A stretch of 64,000 bases of DNA from Armatimonadota bacterium (lineage in GTDB: Bacteria > Armatimonadota > Fimbriimonadia > Fimbriimonadales > Fimbriimonadaceae): contig JADFMN010000006.1 of the NCBI GenBank assembly GCA_022563855.1, forward strand, positions 124,001 to 188,000, in the 5' to 3' direction. The notes beneath the pieces are model-generated. The model did no database searches, was not told where the DNA came from, and worked only from the letters and a program-made list of their open reading frames with translations. A program made the position numbers and the translations under genes. How positions within the stretch are numbered: position 1 is the first letter of the stretch; each line of letters starts with the position of its first letter. Positions 28,372-36,404 of the stretch are shown here, piece after piece.

Positions 28372-28912
28372 CGTCGTGCTTGCAAGCCTCCCAGAACCCA
28401 CCGGAGAGGCGAGAGCCCAGGCACAGAAGACGAACGTGAAGTCGGTTCCGGCCGACGACCTCTGGACGCGCTTCGTCGAGAGGCTGGCCGAACTTGGCGG
28501 AGAGGTCAAGAGGCTCGAAGACCTGGCGGAGTTTAGAGGCCGAGCCGTGTGCGACTATGACGTGCCTGAGAACGTCCGGCGCGATTTGGGCACTCCGCAG
28601 GACGACCCCTGGTTGGCCGAGGTCGGAGTGACCCTGGCGGATATGGCTGTCGCGGAGACTGGGAGCGTTCTGATATCGGCTGGCAACGGTCGACGGCGCC
28701 TAGCTAGCCTCGCCCCGCCGATTCACGCCGTCCTGATCAAGTCGGGCTCCATCGTTGCCTCTCTCGACGAGTGCATTTTGAACCTGCCGGAACCTAATTC
28801 GGTACTCATCACCGGGCCTAGCAAGACTGCCGATATCGAGGGCGTGATGGTCATGGGCGCCCATGGACCGAAGCGACTCTGGATCATCCGGCTGCCTGAC
28901 CCTGAATTCTAG
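28358..28912 (+). CDS. lutC: Lactate utilisation protein LutC/LldG
   Basis: A 184-residue LUD-domain protein, the third LutABC subunit. Its core LADMAVAETGSVLISAGNGR resembles the LUD segment of LutB (IAETGRIVLVENEGN). ATG at 28358 has AGGAGG nine bases upstream and overlaps lutB by 14 bp. It is the last gene of the five-gene catabolic operon 22889-28912; no clear hairpin terminator was seen in the short gap that follows. Confidence 0.9.
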   Translation: MNDRDVVLASLPEPTGEARAQAQKTNVKSVPADDLWTRFVERLAELGGEVKRLEDLAEFRGRAVCDYDVPENVRRDLGTPQDDPWLAEVGVTLADMAVAETGSVLISAGNGRRRLASLAPPIHAVLIKSGSIVASLDECILNLPEPNSVLITGPSKTADIEGVMVMGAHGPKRLWIIRLPDPEF

Positions 28913-28968
28913 CCTAAATCCAACCGAAACTTAATATCAGGCATGAGGTCTACTCGTCGTGCCTCGCG

Positions 28969-30414
28969 GTGACTATGGCGAAAGGCTTTCTGCGCTCACA
29001 ATCTGACGGTCCACGCGAAACCGCGGTACCGAAGTTAGAGAGCCAGCATCCAGAAGTGAGCGATCAGCTATTGGAGCAGATAGCCTCGCAGATGGCTGAC
29101 TTAGTGCGGGAGGTGACCGAACTGCGGGCGGAAGTCTCGGATTTGCGCGCGGCGAAACCAGTTGAAGGCGCTGACCCGGAACGGCAAGAAGGTAGCGCAT
29201 CGGAATCGGAGAGCGGAACCTGGGAAAGAGGTTTCAACGGTGCTAGCCTGGCGCGAGATATCGATGTTGCGATGTCTCAGCTCGACGAGACGAGTGGGGA
29301 AGATAACCTGATCGACGAGGAGGAGCCAGAGGACGATCCGATCGATGAAGAAGAGCGCAAGAGACTGGAATTGGAGGTTCTTGAGAGCCATCCGGATTTG
29401 ACGGATACGGTTGCGCAGTTCAATGCGCCGCTCGGACACTCGCCGTCAGTGGATAGCGAGCCGATGCCAGAGAGTGGCGACAAGAAAAACGAGGAGACAG
29501 AAATGGATGACCAAGTTCAGAGCGATTCGGCTGCAATGAGCGAAGATGAGATTCAGGCTCTGCTTGCCGAGGCGTCGGCAGGTGAAAGCAAGCCGACCGA
29601 TCCGCCCGCCGAAGGCGCGGGCGAAACGGCGGCGCAGGGCGGCAGCGAGACCGAGCCTTTGCCGGCACAGGCCGACGCGAGCGAAAGTGAGCCCGTGGAG
29701 CCACCCCAGGCAGAAGTTAAGGCCTCCGCTGACTCCGGCGACATGACCGACGACGAAATCCAGGCCCTGCTGGCAGGAGCCTCTGCGGAGTCGCCCGACA
29801 AAGATCAGCCTGCTGCTACAGAAGCAACATCCGATGAAGCGCCGGACACTGCCGACCCCGCTGACTGCGTGTCCGCAGATGCCGGAGCCGAATCAGCCCC
29901 GCAGGTTGCGGGGGCCGACGAGGACGCAGGCGTGGGCGAGGGTTCCGTCGAACTGGGCTTCACGGCGTTCCAGGCAGGCAAGGATATCGAAGAGAGCCAG
30001 CCGGTGGAAAAAGAGGAGCCGGTCGCTGAGCCGCCGAAGGTGCCGAAATTTCCCGAGCGCCAGAGTCCAAGCATGGAGCTCGACCCCGCTGTGATCGCGC
30101 GCGTTCCAGCACACCTGGCAGTCGGTGCGCTCGCTGTCCCCATTCGCATTGAAAATGATGAACTCGTGTGCCGTGTCGTAGAACCGTTCGATCAAGAAGC
30201 ACTGGACCTCATCGCGAACGCCCTGGCCATGCGCGTCGTTCCAGAGCCCGCACCGATCGACGAGGTCGTCAAGAACTTGCGGCTCGCCTACTCGGCGGAG
30301 GCGGCCAAAGGCGCCCGCACTGCTGTGCTCGATGCCGCGCCAGGCCAGTTGCAGAAGAAGCGATCAAACAAGAAACGACGAAAGCTGAGCAAATCGAAGC
30401 GGAGGGCCGCGTAG
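28969..30414 (+). CDS. Acidic adaptor with two FliM-type EIDALL-like motifs and MshEN-like C-terminal domain
   Basis: 481 residues. An N-terminal coiled coil (about 30-62), a long acidic, Pro/Ala/Glu-rich disordered part, two near-identical short motifs MSEDEIQALLAEA (about 190) and MTDDEIQALLAGA (about 259), and a folded C-terminus (about 360-445; VPAHLAVGALAVPIRI ... EALDLIANAL) that resembles the N-terminal domain of type II secretion/pilus ATPases (MshEN, sometimes c-di-GMP binding). A very basic tail (KKRSNKKRRKLSKSKRR) ends it. The short motifs match the EIDALL element at the N-terminus of FliM/FliY. Start GTG 28969; ATG 28975 is possible. It is followed after 4 bp by a FlhG-like ATPase, its likely partner. 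Confidence 0.7.
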   Translation: MTMAKGFLRSQSDGPRETAVPKLESQHPEVSDQLLEQIASQMADLVREVTELRAEVSDLRAAKPVEGADPERQEGSASESESGTWERGFNGASLARDIDVAMSQLDETSGEDNLIDEEEPEDDPIDEEERKRLELEVLESHPDLTDTVAQFNAPLGHSPSVDSEPMPESGDKKNEETEMDDQVQSDSAAMSEDEIQALLAEASAGESKPTDPPAEGAGETAAQGGSETEPLPAQADASESEPVEPPQAEVKASADSGDMTDDEIQALLAGASAESPDKDQPAATEATSDEAPDTADPADCVSADAGAESAPQVAGADEDAGVGEGSVELGFTAFQAGKDIEESQPVEKEEPVAEPPKVPKFPERQSPSMELDPAVIARVPAHLAVGALAVPIRIENDELVCRVVEPFDQEALDLIANALAMRVVPEPAPIDEVVKNLRLAYSAEAAKGARTAVLDAAPGQLQKKRSNKKRRKLSKSKRRAA

Positions 30415-30418
30415 CAAA

Positions 30419-31318
30419 ATGAAAACGATTGCGATAGCAAGCGGAAAGGGTGGAGTTGGCAAGACGGTGATCGCCGCAAACCTTGCGGCGGCGCTGGTCG
30501 ATTGGGGTCACTCGGTGCTGCTGTTCGACGCGGACTTCGGCCTCGCGAACGTCGACATACTTTTCGGAGTTGAGTGCGATAAGTCGCTGAAAGACGTGGT
30601 GGTGGACGGCGTTGAGCTCCGCAAAATAATTTGCACCGGTCCAGGCGAAGTAGACCTGATATCTGGCGGGTCAGGGGTCGACGAGCTGCTCGATCTCAGC
30701 GATTCCCAGCTTGAAGACGTGCTGCAGCAATTGGCGAAGGTCGCCCGCGAATATGACTACGTTATTGTCGACACGGCCGCTGGCCTGCATCCGCACGTCC
30801 TCGCGTTCACCAATTCGGCGGATCTTGCGCTGTTCGTGTGCACTCCTGATCCCACGAGTTTGATGGACTGCTTTGTTGCGCTCAAGATGCTGTATCGCGT
30901 CAAGCCTGATGCGAAAACAGCGCTCTTGGTGAATCAGGCTGACACAGCAAGCCAAGCCGAGATAGTCTTCAACAAGCTCAAGACGATCGTCGGTCAGTTC
31001 TTGAGCAAGAGCGTCCTCTATGCGGGTGCAGTTGAATGGGACGAGACGGTCGCGGCGTGCTCACGAACGTGCGCCAGCCTGGTGCTGACAAAGCCGAAAT
31101 CCAAACCTGCCAAGCAGATCGACGAGCTGGCCGAGTGGATTATCGACGGTGCGGGGGAGATCGAAGAAGAGGACGACGACCAGTTCTCGCTCATGCAGAG
31201 GCTGCGGTCTGCGTTTAGCTTCTTGAAGCGCGACGACGGCACTGATGACACTGACGATGAGGAAGAATCAGAAGAGTCGGACGAGCAAGAGGAAGACGAG
31301 CGGAGAACGGCCGCCTAG
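30419..31318 (+). CDS. FlhG/MinD-like ParA-family ATPase
   Basis: 299 residues. Deviant Walker A SGKGGVGKTVIAANLAAAL at the N-terminus, switch I LFDADFGLANVDILFG (the FlhG/YlxH form), switch II YVIVDTAAGLHPHV, and the base-binding LLVNQADTAS. A probable amphipathic helix, SLMQRLRSAFSFLKR, lies before a strongly acidic tail; by analogy with MinD/FlhG it could be the membrane-targeting helix. No flagellar genes are in the window, and its neighbour is an EIDALL-motif adaptor, so it may place another polar machine (pilus or secretion). Its TAG stop shares a CTAG with the stop of the convergent antiporter gene. Confidence 0.88.
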   Translation: MKTIAIASGKGGVGKTVIAANLAAALVDWGHSVLLFDADFGLANVDILFGVECDKSLKDVVVDGVELRKIICTGPGEVDLISGGSGVDELLDLSDSQLEDVLQQLAKVAREYDYVIVDTAAGLHPHVLAFTNSADLALFVCTPDPTSLMDCFVALKMLYRVKPDAKTALLVNQADTASQAEIVFNKLKTIVGQFLSKSVLYAGAVEWDETVAACSRTCASLVLTKPKSKPAKQIDELAEWIIDGAGEIEEEDDDQFSLMQRLRSAFSFLKRDDGTDDTDDEEESEESDEQEEDERRTAA

Positions 31319-33099
31319 TCGGTGGCATCTCCTGGCGCAAGATACAGCAGCTTTTGCCCGCGTTTGAGCGCTGGCCGGTCCGCAGCCGTGAACAGGTCCG
31401 GTTTGCCCTCTTCTGAAATCGTCGCGAGCAGGACGCGGTCTTCGCTGCCGGCTTTCAGATCGTCTTCGTTCTCTTCGGAAATCGTCATCGAGCGCGGTAT
31501 CCAACCGCGCTCGTAGTAATCCTGCAGGCCGTCGAATCCGGTATCGAGGGAGAACAGAACTCGCCCACCGTGGTCCTTAGGAGATGGTTTCTCCTGTTCT
31601 TCATCGCCAGTTCTCGGAGCCATTCGATACACCCGGGCACGGCCGAACTCTTCAGCGCCGCGGTTGACCAAGAACATGTTGGCATTGTCGTTCGGCGTCA
31701 GGGCCAGCAGGCTCCCTATACCGTTGAGGTCCATCTCCTCGCGTTCGTCCTCGTGCAGAAAGTTGACAAGCTCCGCGTCTATGCCGCGCGATCGGGCGAG
31801 TTCGACTTTCTCTTCGTTCGTGTCGATCAGCTTGACTTGCACATCGCAGTTCATCAACTCCTTCGCGAACTCTCGCGAGAAGGCGCTGGAGCCGACTAGC
31901 AGCAGGCCGTTCGGCTCTGGTTGCGCTAGTCCGAGTCGCCGCGCGATCGGCAATGCCGCGAACCCATAGATAACGACTGTGCTGACGACGACGAGGAAGG
32001 TGTTGGTCATGATCGTGTCACCGTCGCCTCCGGTCAGTTTCAGCGCGAAGATCGAAGCGACCGCCGCCGCGACGATCCCGCGCGGCGCCATGATCGACAG
32101 AAACACCTTCTCCTCCCGGCTAAGCCCCGATCGCAGCGTCGAAATGAAGACTGCGACAGGCCTCACGATTAAGATCAGCGCAGCTATGAACAACGCGTGA
32201 TGCCACTTGATATCGCCAAGGATGCTGGGCTGTAGGCGAGCGGCTAGAATCACGAACAGAGAGCTGATGAGAAGCACCCGCAAGTTCTCCTTGAACTCTA
32301 GGATGTGCCCGACCTTGACCCACTTCTGATTTGCGAGCGCGATTCCCATGACCGTGACCGCGACCAAGCCAGCTTCCGGCCTGAAGTGATTCGCCCCGAC
32401 GTATGCCAGCACGACGAACGCGACGCTCGACGGACTGATAAGGAAGTCCGGTATCCAGAACTTCTTGAGCAGAATCACCGTGACCGCAGCGCCAGCCAGC
32501 CCTGCAACAGTGCCTACGCCGAAGGTCGAGACGAGGGCGATGATCGCTTCTTGGGGCGTATCGGCGCTGCCCTCCGCGAACAGGAACTCGTATGTGAGAA
32601 CGGCGGCGATAGCGCCGATCGGGTCGATCGTCAGCCCCTCCCACTTCAGTATCGTGCCGGACTTGCCGATCGGTCTCACGTGGCGGAGCAGCGGGCCGAT
32701 CACAGTCGGGCCGGTGACGATCATGATCGCGCCAAATAGGATTGCCAGTTGGCGGTCCATTCCAAGAATCGCAATTGCAAAGACGGCTGACAAGCTCCAC
32801 GTCACGATCGATCCGACAACGACGAGCATCGACAGCGTCCTGCCCGTGCCGCGCAGCTCCCGAATCCGCAGACTCATACCCCCCTCGAAAAGGATGATCG
32901 CGACGGAGAGCGAGACGATCGCGATCAGCGAATCGCCAAGAACCTCGTCCGGCTTGAGGAAGCCGGTGACCGGCCCCATGATGATCCCGCCGAGCAGTAG
33001 GAGCACGATCGCCGGCAGGCGCACGCGCCAGGCGAACCACTGGCAGGCGATGCCGACGATGATGACGAGCGCGAGCGGCAACAGCGAGCTTTCGTCCAT
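31315..33099 (-). CDS. Cation:proton antiporter with TrkA-N-like domain (CPA1, NhaP-like)
   Basis: 594 residues. The N-terminal part (1-385) has about 12 membrane helices with family hallmarks FEGGMSLRIREL and GPTVIGPLL, and the ion-binding Asp region TIDPIGAI. The C-terminal part (about 395-500) is a Rossmann RCK/TrkA-N-like regulatory domain (LLVGSSAFSREFAKELM, KLIDTNEEKVE), then a short tail. It would exchange Na+ or K+ for H+ at the inner membrane. ATG at 33099 preceded by AGGAGG; the adjacent TTG at 33102 is too close to it. Convergent with the FlhG-like gene and sharing its CTAG stop. Confidence 0.92.
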   Translation of the reverse strand: MDESSLLPLALVIIVGIACQWFAWRVRLPAIVLLLLGGIIMGPVTGFLKPDEVLGDSLIAIVSLSVAIILFEGGMSLRIRELRGTGRTLSMLVVVGSIVTWSLSAVFAIAILGMDRQLAILFGAIMIVTGPTVIGPLLRHVRPIGKSGTILKWEGLTIDPIGAIAAVLTYEFLFAEGSADTPQEAIIALVSTFGVGTVAGLAGAAVTVILLKKFWIPDFLISPSSVAFVVLAYVGANHFRPEAGLVAVTVMGIALANQKWVKVGHILEFKENLRVLLISSLFVILAARLQPSILGDIKWHHALFIAALILIVRPVAVFISTLRSGLSREEKVFLSIMAPRGIVAAAVASIFALKLTGGDGDTIMTNTFLVVVSTVVIYGFAALPIARRLGLAQPEPNGLLLVGSSAFSREFAKELMNCDVQVKLIDTNEEKVELARSRGIDAELVNFLHEDEREEMDLNGIGSLLALTPNDNANMFLVNRGAEEFGRARVYRMAPRTGDEEQEKPSPKDHGGRVLFSLDTGFDGLQDYYERGWIPRSMTISEENEDDLKAGSEDRVLLATISEEGKPDLFTAADRPALKRGQKLLYLAPGDATD

Positions 33100-33177
33100 C
33101 AAGACCTCCTAATATAGGGGTGAATCGTCGTTCTTAACTTTGAACTCACGCATTTCTGCTCTAGCCGCCAACAGCCG

Positions 33178-33429
33178 TTACTCCTTGGCCGCGGCGTCGA
33201 TCGCGTTCAGAATACGGGTCGCCAGGCCATCAGGAAGATTCGTTGCCTGAACTTTTTCCCGCACGCACTTCAGCATTTTTTCTTCGAAGCTGTAGGCGCC
33301 CGCGCACCCTTCGCACGTCGCGAGGTGCGCCTCTAGCGACACAATGTCCTCTGGCGAGAGCTCTCGGTCCAAGTAATTTTGAAGACGTTCAAACGCTTCG
33401 TCGCACGAGCATGGAATCGGATCAGACAT
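33178..33429 (-). CDS. Zinc-finger anti-sigma factor (RsrA-like)
   Basis: 83 residues with the zf-HC2/ZAS signature HLATCEGCAGAYSFEEK (HxxxCxxC) and a leading Cys-rich segment (CSCDEAFERLQNYLD). Such proteins bind and hold an ECF sigma factor, often releasing it on thiol oxidation. Its start overlaps the sigma gene's end by 8 bp, the normal cognate pair arrangement. Confidence 0.92.
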   Translation of the reverse strand: MSDPIPCSCDEAFERLQNYLDRELSPEDIVSLEAHLATCEGCAGAYSFEEKMLKCVREKVQATNLPDGLATRILNAIDAAAKE

Positions 33430-33994
33430 GACTTTCCTCCTGTTGGGCTTTCTTTACGATTCCCCTGGACTCAGCTAAGGTCCACAGCTTTTTCTGCAGC
33501 ACCTTGCGGCCGCGGTGCAAGCGAGACCTGACGGTGCCGACTGGTATTTCTGCGACGTTCGCGATCTCTTCGTAACTAAAGTCATTCATGAAATATAGCA
33601 GGCAAACAACTCTGAACTCTTGCGGTAGTTCGTCGATGGCGATCTGCACTTCTTCTTGGTCGAGAGCGTCGATTACCTGACTGGCGCTGTCGCGCACGCC
33701 GGCCTTTTCAGACTCAGTGTAAAGGAACAGGTCCTCTGCATCATCGAGAGAGACCGTTTGGCCGCGCCTTGCCTCCTTCTCCTTCGCCTTGTAGAACTTG
33801 TTCGTGAGGATCCTCATGAACCACGCCTTGAAGTTCGTGCCCTCCGTGAAGGTGTGGATGCTCTTGAAGGCCTGGATGGACGCGTCCTGAACGAGGTCCA
33901 TAGCGTCGTCCTGGTTGTGCGTCAGCTTGACCGCATAACCGTATCCGACCTGCAGCACAGGTTGGAGCAATCGCTCGAAAGCGTCTCGTTCCAT
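33422..33994 (-). CDS. ECF RNA polymerase sigma factor (SigR/RpoE type)
   Basis: About 190 residues. Region 2 with DDAMDLVQDASIQAFKSIHT and NFKAWFMRILTNKFY, then region 4 with LPQEFRVVCLLYFMNDFSYE and a helix-turn-helix ending IPVGTVRSRLHRGR. It directs RNA polymerase to a small stress or redox regulon and is held by the anti-sigma factor at 33178. ATG 33994 (MERDAF) is chosen; ATG 34015 adds seven residues, and neither has a clear ribosome site. The upstream gap is made of repeats. Confidence 0.93.
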   Translation of the reverse strand: MERDAFERLLQPVLQVGYGYAVKLTHNQDDAMDLVQDASIQAFKSIHTFTEGTNFKAWFMRILTNKFYKAKEKEARRGQTVSLDDAEDLFLYTESEKAGVRDSASQVIDALDQEEVQIAIDELPQEFRVVCLLYFMNDFSYEEIANVAEIPVGTVRSRLHRGRKVLQKKLWTLAESRGIVKKAQQEESHV

Positions 33995-34015
33995 GTTATG
34001 GCGATAGTTTAGCAT

Positions 34016-34297
34016 TTGGGGGGAGGTTCGGGAGTTCGGGTTGGTTCGGGTTGGTTCGTGTGACTCGGGACTCGGGACTTGGGACTCGGGACTTCTGAAG
34101 CGCCGATGGAGGGTCGTCCTCCTGGGCGACCTTAGCTTTCGCGCGCTGCGAACTTCGGACTAAGAGTCCGAAGGCCGGGATGCGGACTAAGAGTCCGCGC
34201 TCCAACGGGACACGGACAAACCCTTCGGGCCTGACCGTGGCACACGGCTCGTGCACCTCGCACCTCGCACCTCGCACCTCGTACCTCGTACCCTCCC
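34016..34297. repeat. 282-bp intergenic block of short repeats and hairpins
   Basis: No gene seen. In order: two TTCGGGTTGG decamers (34035-34056), several ACTCGGGACT words (34063-34102), a GGAGGGTCGTCCTCC palindrome, two perfect hairpins CTTCGGACT-aag-AGTCCGAAG (34153-34173) and GCGGACT-aag-AGTCCGC (34181-34197), then CACCTCG heptamers repeated about six times (34254-34294). It lies between the sigma gene's 5' side and the 3' end of the permease gene, both on minus, so it must also hold the sigma promoter, which I cannot place. Confidence 0.8.
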
Positions 34298-35518
34298 TCA
34301 TCCCTTCAGCCCAGTCGCAGCGATGCCCTGGATGAACAGCCTCTGTGTGAAGAAGAACAGGATGATGACCGGTGCAAGGACGACTGTCGACGCCGCCATG
34401 AGCAGGTGCCACTGCGCGCCCTGCTGGCTCCGATAGAAGTTCAGGCCGAGCGAGAGGGTGAAGTGCTCCTGGCTATGGAGGTAAATGAGCGGGCCGAGGA
34501 AGTCGTTCCACGACGACATGAACGCGAAGAGCGCAACGACCGCCAGCGCGGGCTTGGTGAGCGGCAGGATGACCTTGTAGTAGATGCCCCACTCGCTGCA
34601 GCCGTCGATCTTCGCGGCCTCGCTCAGCTCGTTCGGGATCGACTTGTAGAACTGCCTCAGAAGGAAGATGCTGAAAGCGCTGCCGAACCACGCCGGCACC
34701 CAGAGCGGACGAAACGTACCGGCCCAGTCGAGCTTCACGAACAGGGTGAACAGCGGCACCATGATGACGGGGAAGGGGATCATCATGGTCGCGAGGGTGA
34801 GAGCGAAGACAAGGTCGCGCCCCGGCCAGCGGAGCCGCGCGAACGAATAGGCGACGATCGAATTGGAGATCACCACGCCGCCCACGAAAAGGATGCAGAA
34901 CAGAATCGTGTTGCGCGCGTAAACCAGGAACGGTTTGTAACCGAGCGTCTGTTCGCCGTATGAAATCGCGTCGGCGAAGTTGTGGAACTGGAACGAGACC
35001 TCTTTGACCGGTCGTAAGTCGTCTTTCGGAACTTCGAGCACCGTCCCGGCCTCGGAGGACGAGCCGATGATCTCGAACTGTGCGATACCGTCCTCTTCCG
35101 ACCTGATGAAGCCGGGAAAGACGAGGCCGTCGCGGTCGAATTCATAGACGCCAGTGGTCTTCGGCACCTCTTTCAGGGCCGACCGGTCCATCGGGATCTT
35201 CTTGTAGAGCTGTCCCGGCGGGTCTGTGATGAGGAACTCGACTTGGCCGTTCTCGATCTCCCCGCTGATCTTGCCGCGCACGGTCTGGCCGAGGTGCTCG
35301 GTCTCGTAGATCGGATCGTCCGCATCGAAGTACTCGTGCTTGACCTGCTCCATCGGGATGAAGTTGATCTCGCTGGTCGCGGTCTCTTCAATGACCTTGA
35401 GCGAGGTCGAAAGCATCCAGACGAGCGGGATGATGAATACGCAGCCCAGGGCGATCAGCACTGCGTGGATGACCGCGTGCTGGGCTAGGCTGCTCCTGCT
35501 CTTCCTCCTCTTCGCCAT
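34298..35518 (-). CDS. Sugar ABC transporter permease, MalG-type, with long periplasmic insertion
   Basis: 406 residues against the usual 270-300. TM1 is at about 14-36. The second helix begins only near residue 195 (PFLVYARNTILFCILF), so about 160 residues separate them, roughly 90-100 more than normal. This insert is hydrophilic and beta-rich (ENGQVEFLITDPPGQL, FPGFIRSEEDGIAQF) and must face the periplasm. The EAA loop EAAKIDGCSEWGIYYKVIL is canonical. It pairs with the MalF-type permease 4 bp upstream; a shared cytoplasmic ATPase encoded elsewhere must drive both. Confidence 0.9.
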   Translation of the reverse strand: MAKRRKSRSSLAQHAVIHAVLIALGCVFIIPLVWMLSTSLKVIEETATSEINFIPMEQVKHEYFDADDPIYETEHLGQTVRGKISGEIENGQVEFLITDPPGQLYKKIPMDRSALKEVPKTTGVYEFDRDGLVFPGFIRSEEDGIAQFEIIGSSSEAGTVLEVPKDDLRPVKEVSFQFHNFADAISYGEQTLGYKPFLVYARNTILFCILFVGGVVISNSIVAYSFARLRWPGRDLVFALTLATMMIPFPVIMVPLFTLFVKLDWAGTFRPLWVPAWFGSAFSIFLLRQFYKSIPNELSEAAKIDGCSEWGIYYKVILPLTKPALAVVALFAFMSSWNDFLGPLIYLHSQEHFTLSLGLNFYRSQQGAQWHLLMAASTVVLAPVIILFFFTQRLFIQGIAATGLKG

Positions 35519-35522
35519 CTGA

Positions 35523-36404
35523 TTACCCGCCCTCGTAGTGAACGAACTTATCGCTCTTTTTGAGCGCGAAGACAGTCAGGAAGAAGATGATGATGAACAT
35601 GATCCACGCCATCGCGCTCGCGTACCCCATCTTGTTGTAGTTGAACGCGTTGTCGTAGATGTACATCGAGTAGAAGTAGATCGACCGGGCGGGTGCCCCG
35701 GTCGAGGACATGACGAACGGCTGTGTGAAGATCTGCAGCGAGCCGATGATGCTCATGATCACGTTGAACAGGATCACGGGCGAGATCAGCGGGATCGTGA
35801 CGTGCAACGTCTTCTTCCACGCGGTCGCGCCGTCGATGTCGGCAGCTTCGTAGAGCGACAGCGGAACCTCCTGCAGGCCGGCAAGGTAGATGATCATCGC
35901 GTTGCCGACTCCCCAGAGTGACATGAACACGATCGCGGGCTTCGACCAGCGAACGTCGCCGAGCCAGTTCGGCCCGTCGATGCCGACCCAGCCGAGCATG
36001 GTGTTGATCAGCCCGTACTCGCCATTGAACAGCCACAGCCACAGGATGACCAACGACACGACCGGCACGAGCGAGGGGACGAAGAAAACCGTGCGGTAGA
36101 TCGACATGAACCGCACCTTGGTGTTCAAGAGCAGCGCAAGCCCCAGCGCGACGACCGTGGCAAGCGGAATGAACAGTGCGGCGAAGAAGAGCGTGTTGAA
36201 AAGCGACTTCCAGAACACCTCGTCGGCGATCAGCGTCGAGTAGTTCTCGAGCCCGACCCAGATCGGCGGGTTGAGGACGGAGTAGGAGGTGAAGCTGAAG
36301 TAGATCGACGCGAAGATCGGATAGGCGAGGAACATGCCGAAGCCGATGAACCAGGGGATCGCGAAGACGTAGCCCGCCCTCGCCTCTTTGGTCCGGATGC
36401 TCAC
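35523..36404 (-). CDS. Sugar ABC transporter permease, MalF-type
   Basis: 293 residues with six helices and the EAA loop EAADIDGATAWKKTLHVTI. The start is GTG 36404, with AGGAGG eight bases before it and a 4-bp overlap (GTGA) with the binding-protein gene; the longer frame into that gene is spurious. Middle gene of the order binding protein - MalF - MalG. Takes up an oligosaccharide or sugar released by the nearby glycosidases (inference). Confidence 0.93.
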   Translation of the reverse strand: MSIRTKEARAGYVFAIPWFIGFGMFLAYPIFASIYFSFTSYSVLNPPIWVGLENYSTLIADEVFWKSLFNTLFFAALFIPLATVVALGLALLLNTKVRFMSIYRTVFFVPSLVPVVSLVILWLWLFNGEYGLINTMLGWVGIDGPNWLGDVRWSKPAIVFMSLWGVGNAMIIYLAGLQEVPLSLYEAADIDGATAWKKTLHVTIPLISPVILFNVIMSIIGSLQIFTQPFVMSSTGAPARSIYFYSMYIYDNAFNYNKMGYASAMAWIMFIIIFFLTVFALKKSDKFVHYEGG

